From positions 4,728,501 through 4,792,500 of the forward strand of contig NZ_LT670849.1 of the NCBI RefSeq assembly GCF_900142985.1: a stretch of DNA of 64,000 bases. Reading direction: 5' to 3'. Numbering within the stretch: position 1 is the stretch's first letter; every line of letters starts with the position of its first letter. The notes under the pieces were generated by a model. It had not been told where the DNA came from and searched no databases. It worked only from the letters and a program-made list of their open reading frames with translations. Shown here in pieces: positions 53,907-64,000 of the stretch. The position numbers and the translations under genes are program-made. Source of the DNA: Bradyrhizobium erythrophlei (GTDB lineage: Bacteria; Pseudomonadota; Alphaproteobacteria; Rhizobiales; Xanthobacteraceae).

Positions 53907-54057
53907 GTTTGGAGAGTGCAAGGTTCATGCCGCAATATGAGGCAGCGGTATTGCCGGAACCGGCATTTGCGCTGGGATTTCAAGGGTGGCCGGCCTTGCC
54001 ACGTCCCGGCCATGGCGTCAGTATGAACAAAAATACGCCAGCCGCGGGGGGAGAGAA

Positions 54058-55047
54058 ATGTTGCTCAAGCGATGCGTGATTTTCGCTGCCGCTCTGATAT
54101 GGGCGATGCCTTCAGGGCACGTGCAGGCGGCGGACAAAGCGACACTCCTGCTCAACTGGTATCTCTATGCGGAGCATGCCCCGTTCTTTCTGGGCAAGGA
54201 GCGCGGCTATTTCGACAAGGAAGGCATTGACCTCGATATCCAGGAGGGGCGGGGCTCCGTTCCCACGGTTCAGGCGGTTGCGGCGGGCACGGCCACTTTT
54301 GGTTACGCCGATATGGCCTCGATCCTGAGGGCCGCCGACAAGGGCGCGCCGGTCGAGGTCGTCGGCGTGCTGCTGCAAAGAAGCCCGATGGCCTTCATTT
54401 CGCTGAGCGAGAAAAATATCCGAGCGCCGCAGGACCTTCGCGGCAAGTCGCTGGCGCTGACACCCGGCGATTCCCTGTCGCAGCTTCTGCCGCTGGTGCT
54501 CGGCAAGGTTGGCATGAAGGAAAGCGATCTCACGGTGATTGCAGGCGACAATCGCGCCAAGCTGAACGCGGTGATCAACGCCCAGGCCGATGCCATGCTC
54601 GGCTATTCCATGGACCAGAACCTCAAGATTGCCGCCGCCACGCAAAAGCCGGTCACGGTGCTGCCGTTTGCCGATTACGGCGTCAACCTTGCCAGTTCGT
54701 CGATCGTGGTCGGGCGGGATACCGCGGGCAAACAGGGCGATCTGGTCAGCCGGTTTATGCGGGCCGCGACGCTTGCGGTCGCGGACGCCGAAAAAGATCC
54801 CGCGGCGGCGATCGATGCGATGCTGAAAGCGAGCCCGAAAGCTGGCGCGCGCGACGACCTGATCGAGGGATTGAAGCTGACCATTCCGCTCTATCACACC
54901 GGTGAAACCAGGGGACAGCCGCCGTTTCGCGCCAGCGCGAGCGAGGTCAAGGCCTCGGTCAATTTGCTCGCCGAGTCCGGAACCATCAGCCAGGCGTCCG
55001 CGGGGCGCATCGACGACTTCATCTCGTTCAAGTTTCTGCCGAACTAA
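54058..55047 (+). CDS. NMT1/THI5-like substrate-binding protein, no cognate permease
   Basis: 329 aa, ATG 54058 after GGGGGGAGAGA; longer readings lack a signal. Signal to GHVQAAD, then LLLNWYLYAEHAPFFLGKERGYFDKEGIDL, the NMT1-family opening. Followed after 20 bases by a MetE-like gene, and no permease or ATPase is adjacent, so it may share one elsewhere (for example the set at 40774-42373). Confidence 0.85.
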   Translation: MLLKRCVIFAAALIWAMPSGHVQAADKATLLLNWYLYAEHAPFFLGKERGYFDKEGIDLDIQEGRGSVPTVQAVAAGTATFGYADMASILRAADKGAPVEVVGVLLQRSPMAFISLSEKNIRAPQDLRGKSLALTPGDSLSQLLPLVLGKVGMKESDLTVIAGDNRAKLNAVINAQADAMLGYSMDQNLKIAAATQKPVTVLPFADYGVNLASSSIVVGRDTAGKQGDLVSRFMRAATLAVADAEKDPAAAIDAMLKASPKAGARDDLIEGLKLTIPLYHTGETRGQPPFRASASEVKASVNLLAESGTISQASAGRIDDFISFKFLPN

Positions 55048-55067
55048 AAGCGTTGGAGAGCAAGCGA

Positions 55068-56081
55068 ATGCCGAATGCCGCAAGAATAAAAACCACGACG
55101 GTCGGCTCTTATCCTATTCCCGACTGGCTGGTCGCGCTTCCGTCCGAACAAGCGCTGCTCGACGCCACGCGCGTGGTCATCTCGACGCAGGAAGAAGCCG
55201 GGATCGACGTCGTGTGCGACGGCGAGCTCTACCGGTTCGACATCAACCATCCCGAGACCAACGGCATGATCGAATATTTCGTCAAGCCGATGTCGGGCGT
55301 CAGCCAGGGCATCGAATTTGCCGAGTTGATGAAATTTCGCCAGCTGCCGGGCATGAAATTTCGCACGCGGCCGCCGGGCATGGTGACGGGTGCGCTCGGC
55401 AGCGGCGCGCTTGATTTGCCGATCGCCTGCGAGCGGGCGAAGGCGATGGCGAGGCATCCCTTCAAGTTCACGCTCACCGGTCCGCACATGCTGGCGAAGA
55501 CCCTGATCAACCGCCATTACAAGGATCGCCGCGAGCTGGCGCTCGCCATTGCCGGCGTGCTGGCCGAACAGGTCTCGCATATCGACGCCGAAATCGTTCA
55601 GCTCGATGAAGCCAATCTGCCGGGCCATCCCGAGGAGTGGTCGTGGGCGGCTGAAGCCATCAACGTCGTGCTCGACGCGGTCAAGACCAAAGCCGCCGTT
55701 CATCTCTGCTTCGGCAATTACGGCGGCCAGTCGATCCAGAAAGGAAGCTGGAAGAACCTGATCGATTATCTGAACGCGCTGCATGTCGATCACATCATCA
55801 TGGAATGCGCGCACCGTCCGCCCGAGGAACTGGCGATCTTCAGGGAGTTGCGGCCGGAGATCGGCTTTGGCCTTGGCGTGATCGACGTCAAGGCGACGGA
55901 AATCGAACAGCCGGAGGCGGTCGCCCGCGCCATCGAGCGCGCGGAAAAGACGCTCGGACCTGATCGGGTGAAATATGTTCACCCCGATTGCGGCTTCTGG
56001 ATGCTGAAGCGCACGATTGCCGACGGCAAGATGCGCGCGCTGGTGCGCGGCCGCGATCTGTATGAAGGGCGCTCGGGCTGA
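55068..56081 (+). CDS. MetE-like (cobalamin-independent methionine synthase C-terminal) protein
   Basis: 337 aa, ATG 55068 after GGAGAGC. Corresponds to the catalytic half of MetE: TTTVGSYPIPDW, QLDEANLPG, CFGNYGG, HIIMECAHRP and VHPDCGFWML (zinc-type Cys/His). Short stand-alone relatives move methyl or thiol groups on diverse substrates. Probably cotranscribed with the binding protein, hinting at use of a methylated or sulfur-bearing import. Substrate unknown. Confidence 0.8.
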   Translation: MPNAARIKTTTVGSYPIPDWLVALPSEQALLDATRVVISTQEEAGIDVVCDGELYRFDINHPETNGMIEYFVKPMSGVSQGIEFAELMKFRQLPGMKFRTRPPGMVTGALGSGALDLPIACERAKAMARHPFKFTLTGPHMLAKTLINRHYKDRRELALAIAGVLAEQVSHIDAEIVQLDEANLPGHPEEWSWAAEAINVVLDAVKTKAAVHLCFGNYGGQSIQKGSWKNLIDYLNALHVDHIIMECAHRPPEELAIFRELRPEIGFGLGVIDVKATEIEQPEAVARAIERAEKTLGPDRVKYVHPDCGFWMLKRTIADGKMRALVRGRDLYEGRSG

Positions 56082-56092
56082 GAGGCTGGGCG

Positions 56093-56761
56093 CTACTTCG
56101 CGCGTGAAGGCCGCAAGCCGGCGGCGGCGCGGGCGCGCTGCTCGATCTTGTCCCATGCGCCAGCACTGATATCGGAGGCCGGCGCGATCCAGGAGCCGCC
56201 GACGGCCGCGACCTTGGGATGCGCGAGCCATTCGCGCGCATTCGCTTCAGTGATGCCGCCGGTCGGACAATAGCGGACTTGTGGAAACGGCCCGCCGAGC
56301 GCGTTCAACGCCGCCAAGCCTCCGGCCGGGATCGCTGGAAAGAATTTCACGATCTCAAAGCCGTTGACGACGCAAGCGATCAAATCTGACGCCGTCTGGA
56401 TGCCGGGCCCGAACGGCAGGTCGCTTTGGCTCGCGGCGGCGAGCAGATCGGGCGTCACGCCGGGGCTGACGGCAAAGGTGGCGCCGAGTTTTTGCGCGCG
56501 CTCGAGATCCTGCGGCGTCAGCACGGTGCCGATGCCGACTATCGCCTCCGGCACCTCGTTGATGATCGCCCATGCTGCTTCCAGCGCTGCGTCCGTGCGC
56601 AACGTGATCTCGATCGCGCGCAGTCCGCCGACGACCAGCGCGCGGGCGAGCGGCAGTGCGTGCGAGGCATCCGTGATCGTGATCACGGGAATGACCGGCG
56701 CCAGCGCGAAAATCTCTGTCAGACGCGCGTGACCCTTGGTCAGGCCGTTGGACTTGCTCAT
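56093..56761 (-). CDS. eda: 2-dehydro-3-deoxy-phosphogluconate aldolase (KDPG/KDPGal aldolase)
   Basis: 222 aa, ATG 56761 overlapping the kinase stop. Class I aldolase with Glu in IEITLRT, Schiff-base Lys in FEIVKFFPA, and VRYCPTGGITEANAREW. Cleaves the 6-phospho-2-keto-3-deoxy sugar acid made by the upstream kinase to pyruvate and glyceraldehyde-3-phosphate. Confidence 0.9.
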   Translation of the reverse strand: MSKSNGLTKGHARLTEIFALAPVIPVITITDASHALPLARALVVGGLRAIEITLRTDAALEAAWAIINEVPEAIVGIGTVLTPQDLERAQKLGATFAVSPGVTPDLLAAASQSDLPFGPGIQTASDLIACVVNGFEIVKFFPAIPAGGLAALNALGGPFPQVRYCPTGGITEANAREWLAHPKVAAVGGSWIAPASDISAGAWDKIEQRARAAAGLRPSRAK

Positions 56762-57687
56762 CCGATCTCTCCGCGTGTCAGGACATTTTTCGGCATGCGC
56801 TCGCGTTCGATCACCGCGCCCGGCGACAGGATCACCGCAGCCGCCAGGCGATGGCCGGCCAATGCGGCTTCGCGCGGCGAAGCGCCGGTGATGCGCGCGG
56901 CGAGGTAAGCGGCGTTGAAGGAGTCTCCGGCGGCGGTGGTGTCGACAGGCTGCACCACATGCGGCGGCGGCGCCTCGATGCAATCGCTGCCCGTGGCGAT
57001 GACGCAACCATGCGCGCCGCGCTTGACGACGATCTCGCTGATCCCGGCGGCGCGAAGGCGGTCGACGCACTGCTGCAAATTGTCGTCGCCGAACAATGCC
57101 TGCTCGTCCTCGAAGGTCGGCATCGCCAAATCGATCAGCGGCAGCATCTCTTCAAAGGCGCGGCGGGCGGTGGCCTTGTCGATCCAGCCATGCGGACGAT
57201 AGTTGCCGTCGAAAGCGATCTTGCCGCCGTTTCGTCTGGTATTGGCGAGCAGCTCACGCAGGCGCGCCCGTCCGCTGTCGCCATAAAGCGACAGGCTGAT
57301 GCCGGATAGATAAAGCCAGTCGAACCGCGCCAGGCGATCAAGCAGGGCGCTATCTGCGCGGTCGAACAATTCGCGGGCCGGCGCACGATCGCGCCAATAG
57401 AGAAAGGTGCGCTCGCCGCGCGCATCGCGCTCGATCATGTAGAGGCCGGGCAGGCGGCCGGCGACGCGCGTCACCAGATCGGTCTTGATGCCCTCGCTTT
57501 GCCAGCTCGTCAGCATGGCCTCGCTCAGCGCATCGTCACCGAGCGCGGTGACGTAGGAAGCGTCGACGCCAAGCCGTGACAGGTATAGCGCGGTATTGAG
57601 GGTGTCGCCGCCAAAGCCGCGCCGGAACGCGCCGTCCGGCGTTTGCGAGAATTCGATCATGCATTCGCCGATGGCGGCAACCTTCAT
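56758..57687 (-). CDS. kdgK: 2-dehydro-3-deoxygluconokinase (PfkB family)
   Basis: 309 aa, ATG 57687. PfkB signatures GFGGDTLNTALYLSRLG near the start and DTTAAGDSFNAAYLAA near the end (anion hole and catalytic Asp). KDG-kinase-specific FLYWRDRAPAREL. Forms with the aldolase a two-gene unit for hexuronate or sugar-acid breakdown. Confidence 0.9.
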   Translation of the reverse strand: MKVAAIGECMIEFSQTPDGAFRRGFGGDTLNTALYLSRLGVDASYVTALGDDALSEAMLTSWQSEGIKTDLVTRVAGRLPGLYMIERDARGERTFLYWRDRAPARELFDRADSALLDRLARFDWLYLSGISLSLYGDSGRARLRELLANTRRNGGKIAFDGNYRPHGWIDKATARRAFEEMLPLIDLAMPTFEDEQALFGDDNLQQCVDRLRAAGISEIVVKRGAHGCVIATGSDCIEAPPPHVVQPVDTTAAGDSFNAAYLAARITGASPREAALAGHRLAAAVILSPGAVIERERMPKNVLTRGEIG

Positions 57688-57792
57688 GGCTCTGCTCTAA
57701 TCGCCGGTTCCATCGTTGACAATACCAAATTGACCGCATCCGGCTCACCTTGCGATTGGCGTGGGCGTCTAGCTTTGTTCTAATCTGCGGGC

Positions 57793-58599
57793 ATGACCAC
57801 GTCCGAGGATATCGTTCGCCGCGCCGCCGCCGCCTTCAATGCCGGCCGGCGCGACGAGGCGCGACAGCTCTGCGAGGAGGGGCTGGTCACATCGCCGGGC
57901 GAACCGATGATCAGCCATCTGCTGGCGGCCGTGCTGGCCACATCCGGCGAATTTGATGCGGCGCGGAAGCATGTCGAAGCGAGCCTTACGGCACAGCCGG
58001 ACAATGCGGCGGCGCGTCTGCTTGCGGCGCGTCTGGCCAGAATGGCCGGCGAGTTCGACCGTGCGCTCGAGCATCTCGACCGGGGCATCGCGGTTGCGCC
58101 GCAGCGCGAAGCGTTCATCGAGAAAGCGCGAACGTTCGATCAGGCCGGGCTTTGGCCGCAGGCACGACAGGCCTGGAATGCGATCCTGGACGTCATTCCC
58201 GACCACGCCGAGGCCGCCGCGCGGTCGGGGCGGCTTGCGTGGGAGGACGGCGAGGCGGCGCTTGCGGTGAAGTTTCTGGAGCGCGCGACGCAGAAGGACG
58301 CGCCGGCGTCGGTGTGGTTCGATCTCGGTCTCGCGCGGCAGGATCTGCGGGACTATACGAACGCGACAGCCGCCTATCGCAAGGCGATCGAGCTGAAGGA
58401 TGACCATGCCGAAGCCGTGTTCAATCTCGGCGTGGTCTTGCAGGAGACAGGCGATCTCGATGCCGCCATGCGGGCCTACGCGCAGGCCTATCGCCTGCGG
58501 CCTTCGAGCTTCGGCAACATTGCGATGGCGCTGACCTCGGCGTCGCATGGCAGGCTGTGGCTCGACGAGGCCGCGCTTCGCCGTGAGCTTGGAGGTTAG
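57793..58599 (+). CDS. Tetratricopeptide-repeat protein
   Basis: 268 aa, all helical, about six TPR units, e.g. SVWFDLGLARQDLRDYTNATAAY then NLGVVLQETGDLDAAMRAYA in the last third. No signal peptide or catalytic domain, so a cytoplasmic scaffold. Converges on the next gene with a four-base overlap of ends. Confidence 0.75.
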   Translation: MTTSEDIVRRAAAAFNAGRRDEARQLCEEGLVTSPGEPMISHLLAAVLATSGEFDAARKHVEASLTAQPDNAAARLLAARLARMAGEFDRALEHLDRGIAVAPQREAFIEKARTFDQAGLWPQARQAWNAILDVIPDHAEAAARSGRLAWEDGEAALAVKFLERATQKDAPASVWFDLGLARQDLRDYTNATAAYRKAIELKDDHAEAVFNLGVVLQETGDLDAAMRAYAQAYRLRPSSFGNIAMALTSASHGRLWLDEAALRRELGG

Positions 58600-59303
58600 A
58601 TGTGCCCGCGCCGCGCCCGAAAATGCTTTCGATAGACGTTGGGGCGGTCGAGAACTTCCGCGACCGTTTTCTCGTAGGCGCGTTTATGCGCGTCGTCGAA
58701 AGTGTCGAATTCCAGTTCGGTTGCCTCGCGCGGCACCGCGAACACCTGCGCCACCGGCGTTCCCTTTGGCAGCACACCGGAGAAATCAGGTTTGGTCCAG
58801 ATAGCAGGAAAATTGATGCCACCGTCATGGAAGAGATCGGCGTCCACGAGCCCCGTGATCAGGCGAAACGGCAGATCGTCGCGATTGACGGGATGGGTGG
58901 CAAACAGCGACCAACCCTGTTCGACTTCGATGGTCCAGAAGCTGTTGAACTTGATCGCGGCCTGATCATCGCGCGCAAACGGCGCGCCCGCGAATTGCGA
59001 GGCGACATGAAAGCTCAGGGGCGCGCGCGGATGGCCCGACGCGGCAGGTTGGGGAATATCCCAGTCCCACGAAAACGAGCCGCGGTCGACGTTCACGTCG
59101 CAGGGAAGCGGGATCAGCGCGCCGTAGGCCATGGCGTCGACAAAGGGCGGACATTGCTTGACCGTGCGGATGTCGCGGCCGTGAATGTCCGAATGCGCTT
59201 TCGCCGGCATCTGGCGCAGCCAGTCCGGCAGGCCGCCGCGCGCGGGCGTCGGCCGCGGCAGGTGATCGGCGAGCGCCGGATCGCAGCGAAAGATCATGCG
59301 CAT
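58596..59303 (-). CDS. Conserved hypothetical protein (DUF6065-like)
   Basis: 235 aa, ATG 59303. Pattern TVKQCPPFVDAMAYGALIPLPCDV and a mid-part with AIKFNSFWTIEV and GINFPAIWTKPDF. I place it with DUF6065 from memory only. No signal peptide; a double-psi or beta-rich cytoplasmic protein is likely. Function unknown. It overlaps the TPR gene stop. Confidence 0.6.
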   Translation of the reverse strand: MRMIFRCDPALADHLPRPTPARGGLPDWLRQMPAKAHSDIHGRDIRTVKQCPPFVDAMAYGALIPLPCDVNVDRGSFSWDWDIPQPAASGHPRAPLSFHVASQFAGAPFARDDQAAIKFNSFWTIEVEQGWSLFATHPVNRDDLPFRLITGLVDADLFHDGGINFPAIWTKPDFSGVLPKGTPVAQVFAVPREATELEFDTFDDAHKRAYEKTVAEVLDRPNVYRKHFRARRGHI

Positions 59304-59335
59304 GGGGAACTCCAGAAGCGGAAGGCAGGCACTAT

Positions 59336-59449
59336 ATCGTCATTGCGAGCGAAGCGAAGCAATCCAGTTCGCCGTAAAGGGAAGAATGGATTGCTTCGTC
59401 GCTTTGCTCCCGTGCGCAAACGCTTCGCGTTTGCCGCAGGCAATGACGA
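59336..59449. repeat. Rhizobial extragenic palindrome (CGTCATTGCGAGC type)
   Basis: CGTCATTGCGAGCGAAGCGA... with TGGATTGCTTCGTCGC and GCAATGACG in reverse. Well-known repeat of Bradyrhizobium and Rhodopseudomonas. The 59304-59629 interval consists of such repeats and a terminator. Confidence 0.75.
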
Positions 59450-59455
59450 AAAGAA

Positions 59456-59481
59456 AAGGGCCGGGATCGCTCCCGGCCCTT
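59456..59481 (-). terminator. Intrinsic terminator after glpV
   Basis: AAGGGCCGGGA and TCCCGGCCCTT form an 11-bp stem with loop TCGC; on the minus strand CTTTTCTTTTCG follows. End of the glycerol importer transcript. Confidence 0.75.
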
Positions 59482-59491
59482 CGTTTTCTTC

Positions 59492-59612
59492 TCGTCATGC
59501 GCGGGCATAGCCGTTCGAAGAACGGCGTCGCTTCCGCTCGCCTATGACCCGCGCATCCACGTCTTGCTTCGTGGCGGCGAAAGTCGTGGATGGCCGGGTC
59601 AAGCCCGGCCAT
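59492..59612. repeat. Second extragenic palindrome group
   Basis: Contains GCGCGGGCATAG/CTATGACCCGCGC, ATCCACG...CGTGGAT and GGCCGGGTCAAGCCCGGCC arms, the usual REP-like set of Bradyrhizobium. Confidence 0.65.
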
Positions 59613-59629
59613 GCCGATGTTGTGAGACT

Positions 59630-61423
<1,794 letters not shown>

Positions 61424-61501
61424 GGTGCTTCCTCCGTTGCAGCGACTGACAAATAGTCCAGGTCCAGGTTGATCCCGGATCTGCTCGTTTTCGCTTAGGC
61501 C

Positions 61502-61828
61502 TCAGACGGTGCGGAAGATCGCAGCCGCCGAAACAAGCGAAATTACGGTGGCGAGCCAGAGGCTCGACAATTCGATTCCTTCCCCGACCGGCAGAGTCGC
61601 CACCGTGTCGGTGCCGGCAAAGCCGATCCACAACAGGTGAATGACCGCGGCCAATACCAGCGAGATGAACAGGCGGTCGCCGCGCGTGGTGGGGATACGC
61701 AAGATGCCGACGCGCTCGGCTTCGGGGTAGGCGATCGCAAGCCAGGTCATGACGCAAAGGGTCGCGGCGAGCAGCACGAAGAAGATCGCGGTCGGCAGCG
61801 TCCAGGCCATCCATGCGAGGCTTTCCAT
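61502..61828 (-). CDS. glpU: Small membrane subunit GlpU (DUF2160)
   Basis: 108 aa, ATG 61828 after GGAGTAGAGCA. Three hydrophobic helices (TLPTAIFFVLLAATLCVMT; RLFISLVLAAVIHLLWIG; LWLATVISLVSAAAIF), the DUF2160 pattern with TTRGDR in between. Of unknown mechanism but linked to glycerol importers. Confidence 0.85.
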   Translation of the reverse strand: MESLAWMAWTLPTAIFFVLLAATLCVMTWLAIAYPEAERVGILRIPTTRGDRLFISLVLAAVIHLLWIGFAGTDTVATLPVGEGIELSSLWLATVISLVSAAAIFRTV

Positions 61829-61841
61829 TGCTCTACTCCTT

Positions 61842-61890
61842 GCGCATGATCTGGTCCGAAAACCGCTTCACACTTTTCGGGATCATGCGC
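61842..61890. repeat. REP element GCATGATC...GATCATGC
   Basis: GCGCATGATC and GATCATGCGC frame TCCGAAAACCG and ACTTTTCGG, a common Bradyrhizobium palindrome, here between glpQ and glpU inside the operon. Confidence 0.7.
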
Positions 61891-61897
61891 GCCTCCT

Positions 61898-62703
61898 TTA
61901 CACCCTGCCGAGCGCGAAACCGCGCGCGATATAGTTGCGGACAAACCAGATCACGAGTGCGCCGGGGATGATGGTCAACACGCCCGCCGCGGCGAGCAGG
62001 CCCCAATCCATGCCGGCGGCCGAGACGGTTCGGGTCATCACGGCCGAGATCGGCTTGGCGTCGACGGAGGTCAGTGTGCGCGCCAGCAGCAACTCGACCC
62101 ACGAGAACATGAAGCAAAAGAAGGCGGCGACGCCGATGCCGCTCGCGATCAGCGGCATCAGGATCTTCACGAAGAACCGGGGGAAGGAATAACCATCGAG
62201 GAACGCAGTCTCGTCGATCTCGCGCGGCACGCCGGAGACGAAGCCCTCGAGGATCCACACCGCCAGCGGCACATTGAAGATACAGTGCGCGAGCGCCACT
62301 GCCCACGGCGTATCGAACAGGCCGATCGCCGAGTACAGGTTGAAGAACGGCAGCGCGTAGACCGCGGCCGGGGCCATGCGGTTCGACAGCAGCCAGAAGA
62401 ACAGATGCTTGTCGCCGAGGAAACGATAGCGCGAGAATGCGTAGGCCGCGGGCAGCGCCACCGCGATCGAGATCACGGTGTTGATGACGACATATTTCAG
62501 CGAATTGATGTAGCCGGTATACCAGCTCTCGTCGGTGAAGATGCGGATATAATTTTCGAGCGTCGGCTGGTGCGGCCATAGGTTCATGGTCGAGACGATC
62601 TCGCCATTGGTCTTCAGGCTCATATTGACGAGCCAGTAGATCGGCAGCAGCAGGAACACCAGGAACAGCGACAGGATCAGGCGGCGGCCGGGGATCGAAT
62701 GCA

Positions 62704-62704
<1 letters not shown>
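61898..62704 (-). CDS. glpQ: Glycerol ABC importer permease GlpQ
   Basis: 268 aa, ATG 62704, one-base overlap with the glpP stop; longer readings are out of frame with sense. Six helices and the permease signature EIDETAFLDGYSFPRFFVKILMP. Ends with ARGFALGRV. Confidence 0.86.
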
Positions 62705-63605
<901 letters not shown>

Positions 63606-63606
<1 letters not shown>

Positions 63607-64000
63607 CAGGCCTCACCCTCGACCAGAAGACTGTCGGCGTAGACGTGGACGCGCGACGGATCGAAGACGAGGCCGGCGTTGTTGCCGGACACCGAGAATC
63701 CCGGCGGGACCTTCGCGGAAAATCTGGTATCGCCGACACGGACATGGGCAAAACGAACGCGGCCGAGATCGTCGATGCGTTCGATGTTGGCGGCAAGCAG
63801 ATTGGACGCCGGGCTTGCGATCTCGACGAACTCCGGCCGCACGCCAACCTCGATCCTGGCGCCCGCCGGCAAGCGGTCGTAACTCCTATTCAGCGCGATC
63901 GCATGTCCGCTGATGGTAGCCTCGCGACCGCTTACCTGGGCGGGCACGATGTTCATGCCGGGCGAGCCGATGAAATAGCCGACGAATGTATGCGCCGGGC
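63606..64000 (-). CDS. glpT: Glycerol ABC importer ATPase GlpT, C-terminal part
   Basis: Runs off the right edge; about 131 C-terminal residues are seen. They begin TFVGYFIGSPGMNIV, followed by the TOBE region (GVRPEFVEI, DSLLVEGEA), as in MalK/UgpC-type ATPases. The nucleotide-binding domain lies outside. Partner of the second ATPase GlpS, also outside. Confidence 0.78.

Overview
The window is GC-rich chromosomal DNA from an alphaproteobacterium of the Bradyrhizobium / Nitrobacteraceae type. This rests on gene style: a glpSTPQUV-like glycerol ABC importer with a DUF2160 subunit, an ABC_sub_bind-family lipid/ligand binding protein, DUF5681 genes, and rhizobial extragenic palindromes. The genus is an inference. 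No rRNA, tRNA or CRISPR was recognised.

The region is dominated by catabolic clusters and solute uptake. It has eleven extracellular or THI5-like binding proteins from six families, four multi-gene importers and part of a fifth. Layout: (1) 1-1643, a TRAP binding protein end and a divergent type II dehydroquinase, facing a dimeric-barrel protein across a promoter with three 19-bp repeats. (2) 1892-6662, an ABC_sub_bind protein, a complete IS30-family element, and a stub of a mobile module (two DUF5681 genes plus a ParB-domain DNA methyltransferase). (3) 7159-12480, a RidA protein divergent from a livHMGF-binding protein operon. (4) 12554-29439, an aromatic catabolism region: tannase-family esterase, then two opposed operons under IclR regulators. 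The minus operon has cupin, VOC ring-cleavage dioxygenase, SDR and MFS. The plus operon has hydrolase, IclR, SDR-like, TPP enzyme, aldehyde dehydrogenase, reductase, Rieske oxygenase and MFS.

(5) 29483-45793 is the most interesting part: a pyridine-ring (nicotinate-type) catabolic cluster. It has NicX and NicC homologues, a three-subunit molybdenum hydroxylase with a CoxG-like helper, an arylformamidase-like hydrolase, a PuuE-like amidohydrolase, a Liv importer and an NMT1-type importer. The usual NicD, NicF and NicE are absent from the window, so the late steps may use unrelated enzymes. The hydroxylase large subunit is fused in frame to the hydrolase because one C appears to be missing from a C run.

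(6) 45799-53731, a THI5-like protein, two Bug-type binding proteins, a Rieske ferredoxin and a third Liv operon. (7) 54058-59303, an NMT1 binding protein with a MetE-like protein, KDG kinase and KDPG aldolase, a TPR protein and an unknown protein. (8) 59336-64000, extragenic palindromes, a terminator and the glycerol importer glpVUQPT, running off the right edge.

Regulatory signals of note are an 18-bp palindrome shared almost exactly between the nicC upstream region and a second divergent intergenic region 10 kb away, a perfect TTAACTC/GAGTTAA palindrome upstream of nicC, and an FNR/FixK-like box over the nicX promoter.
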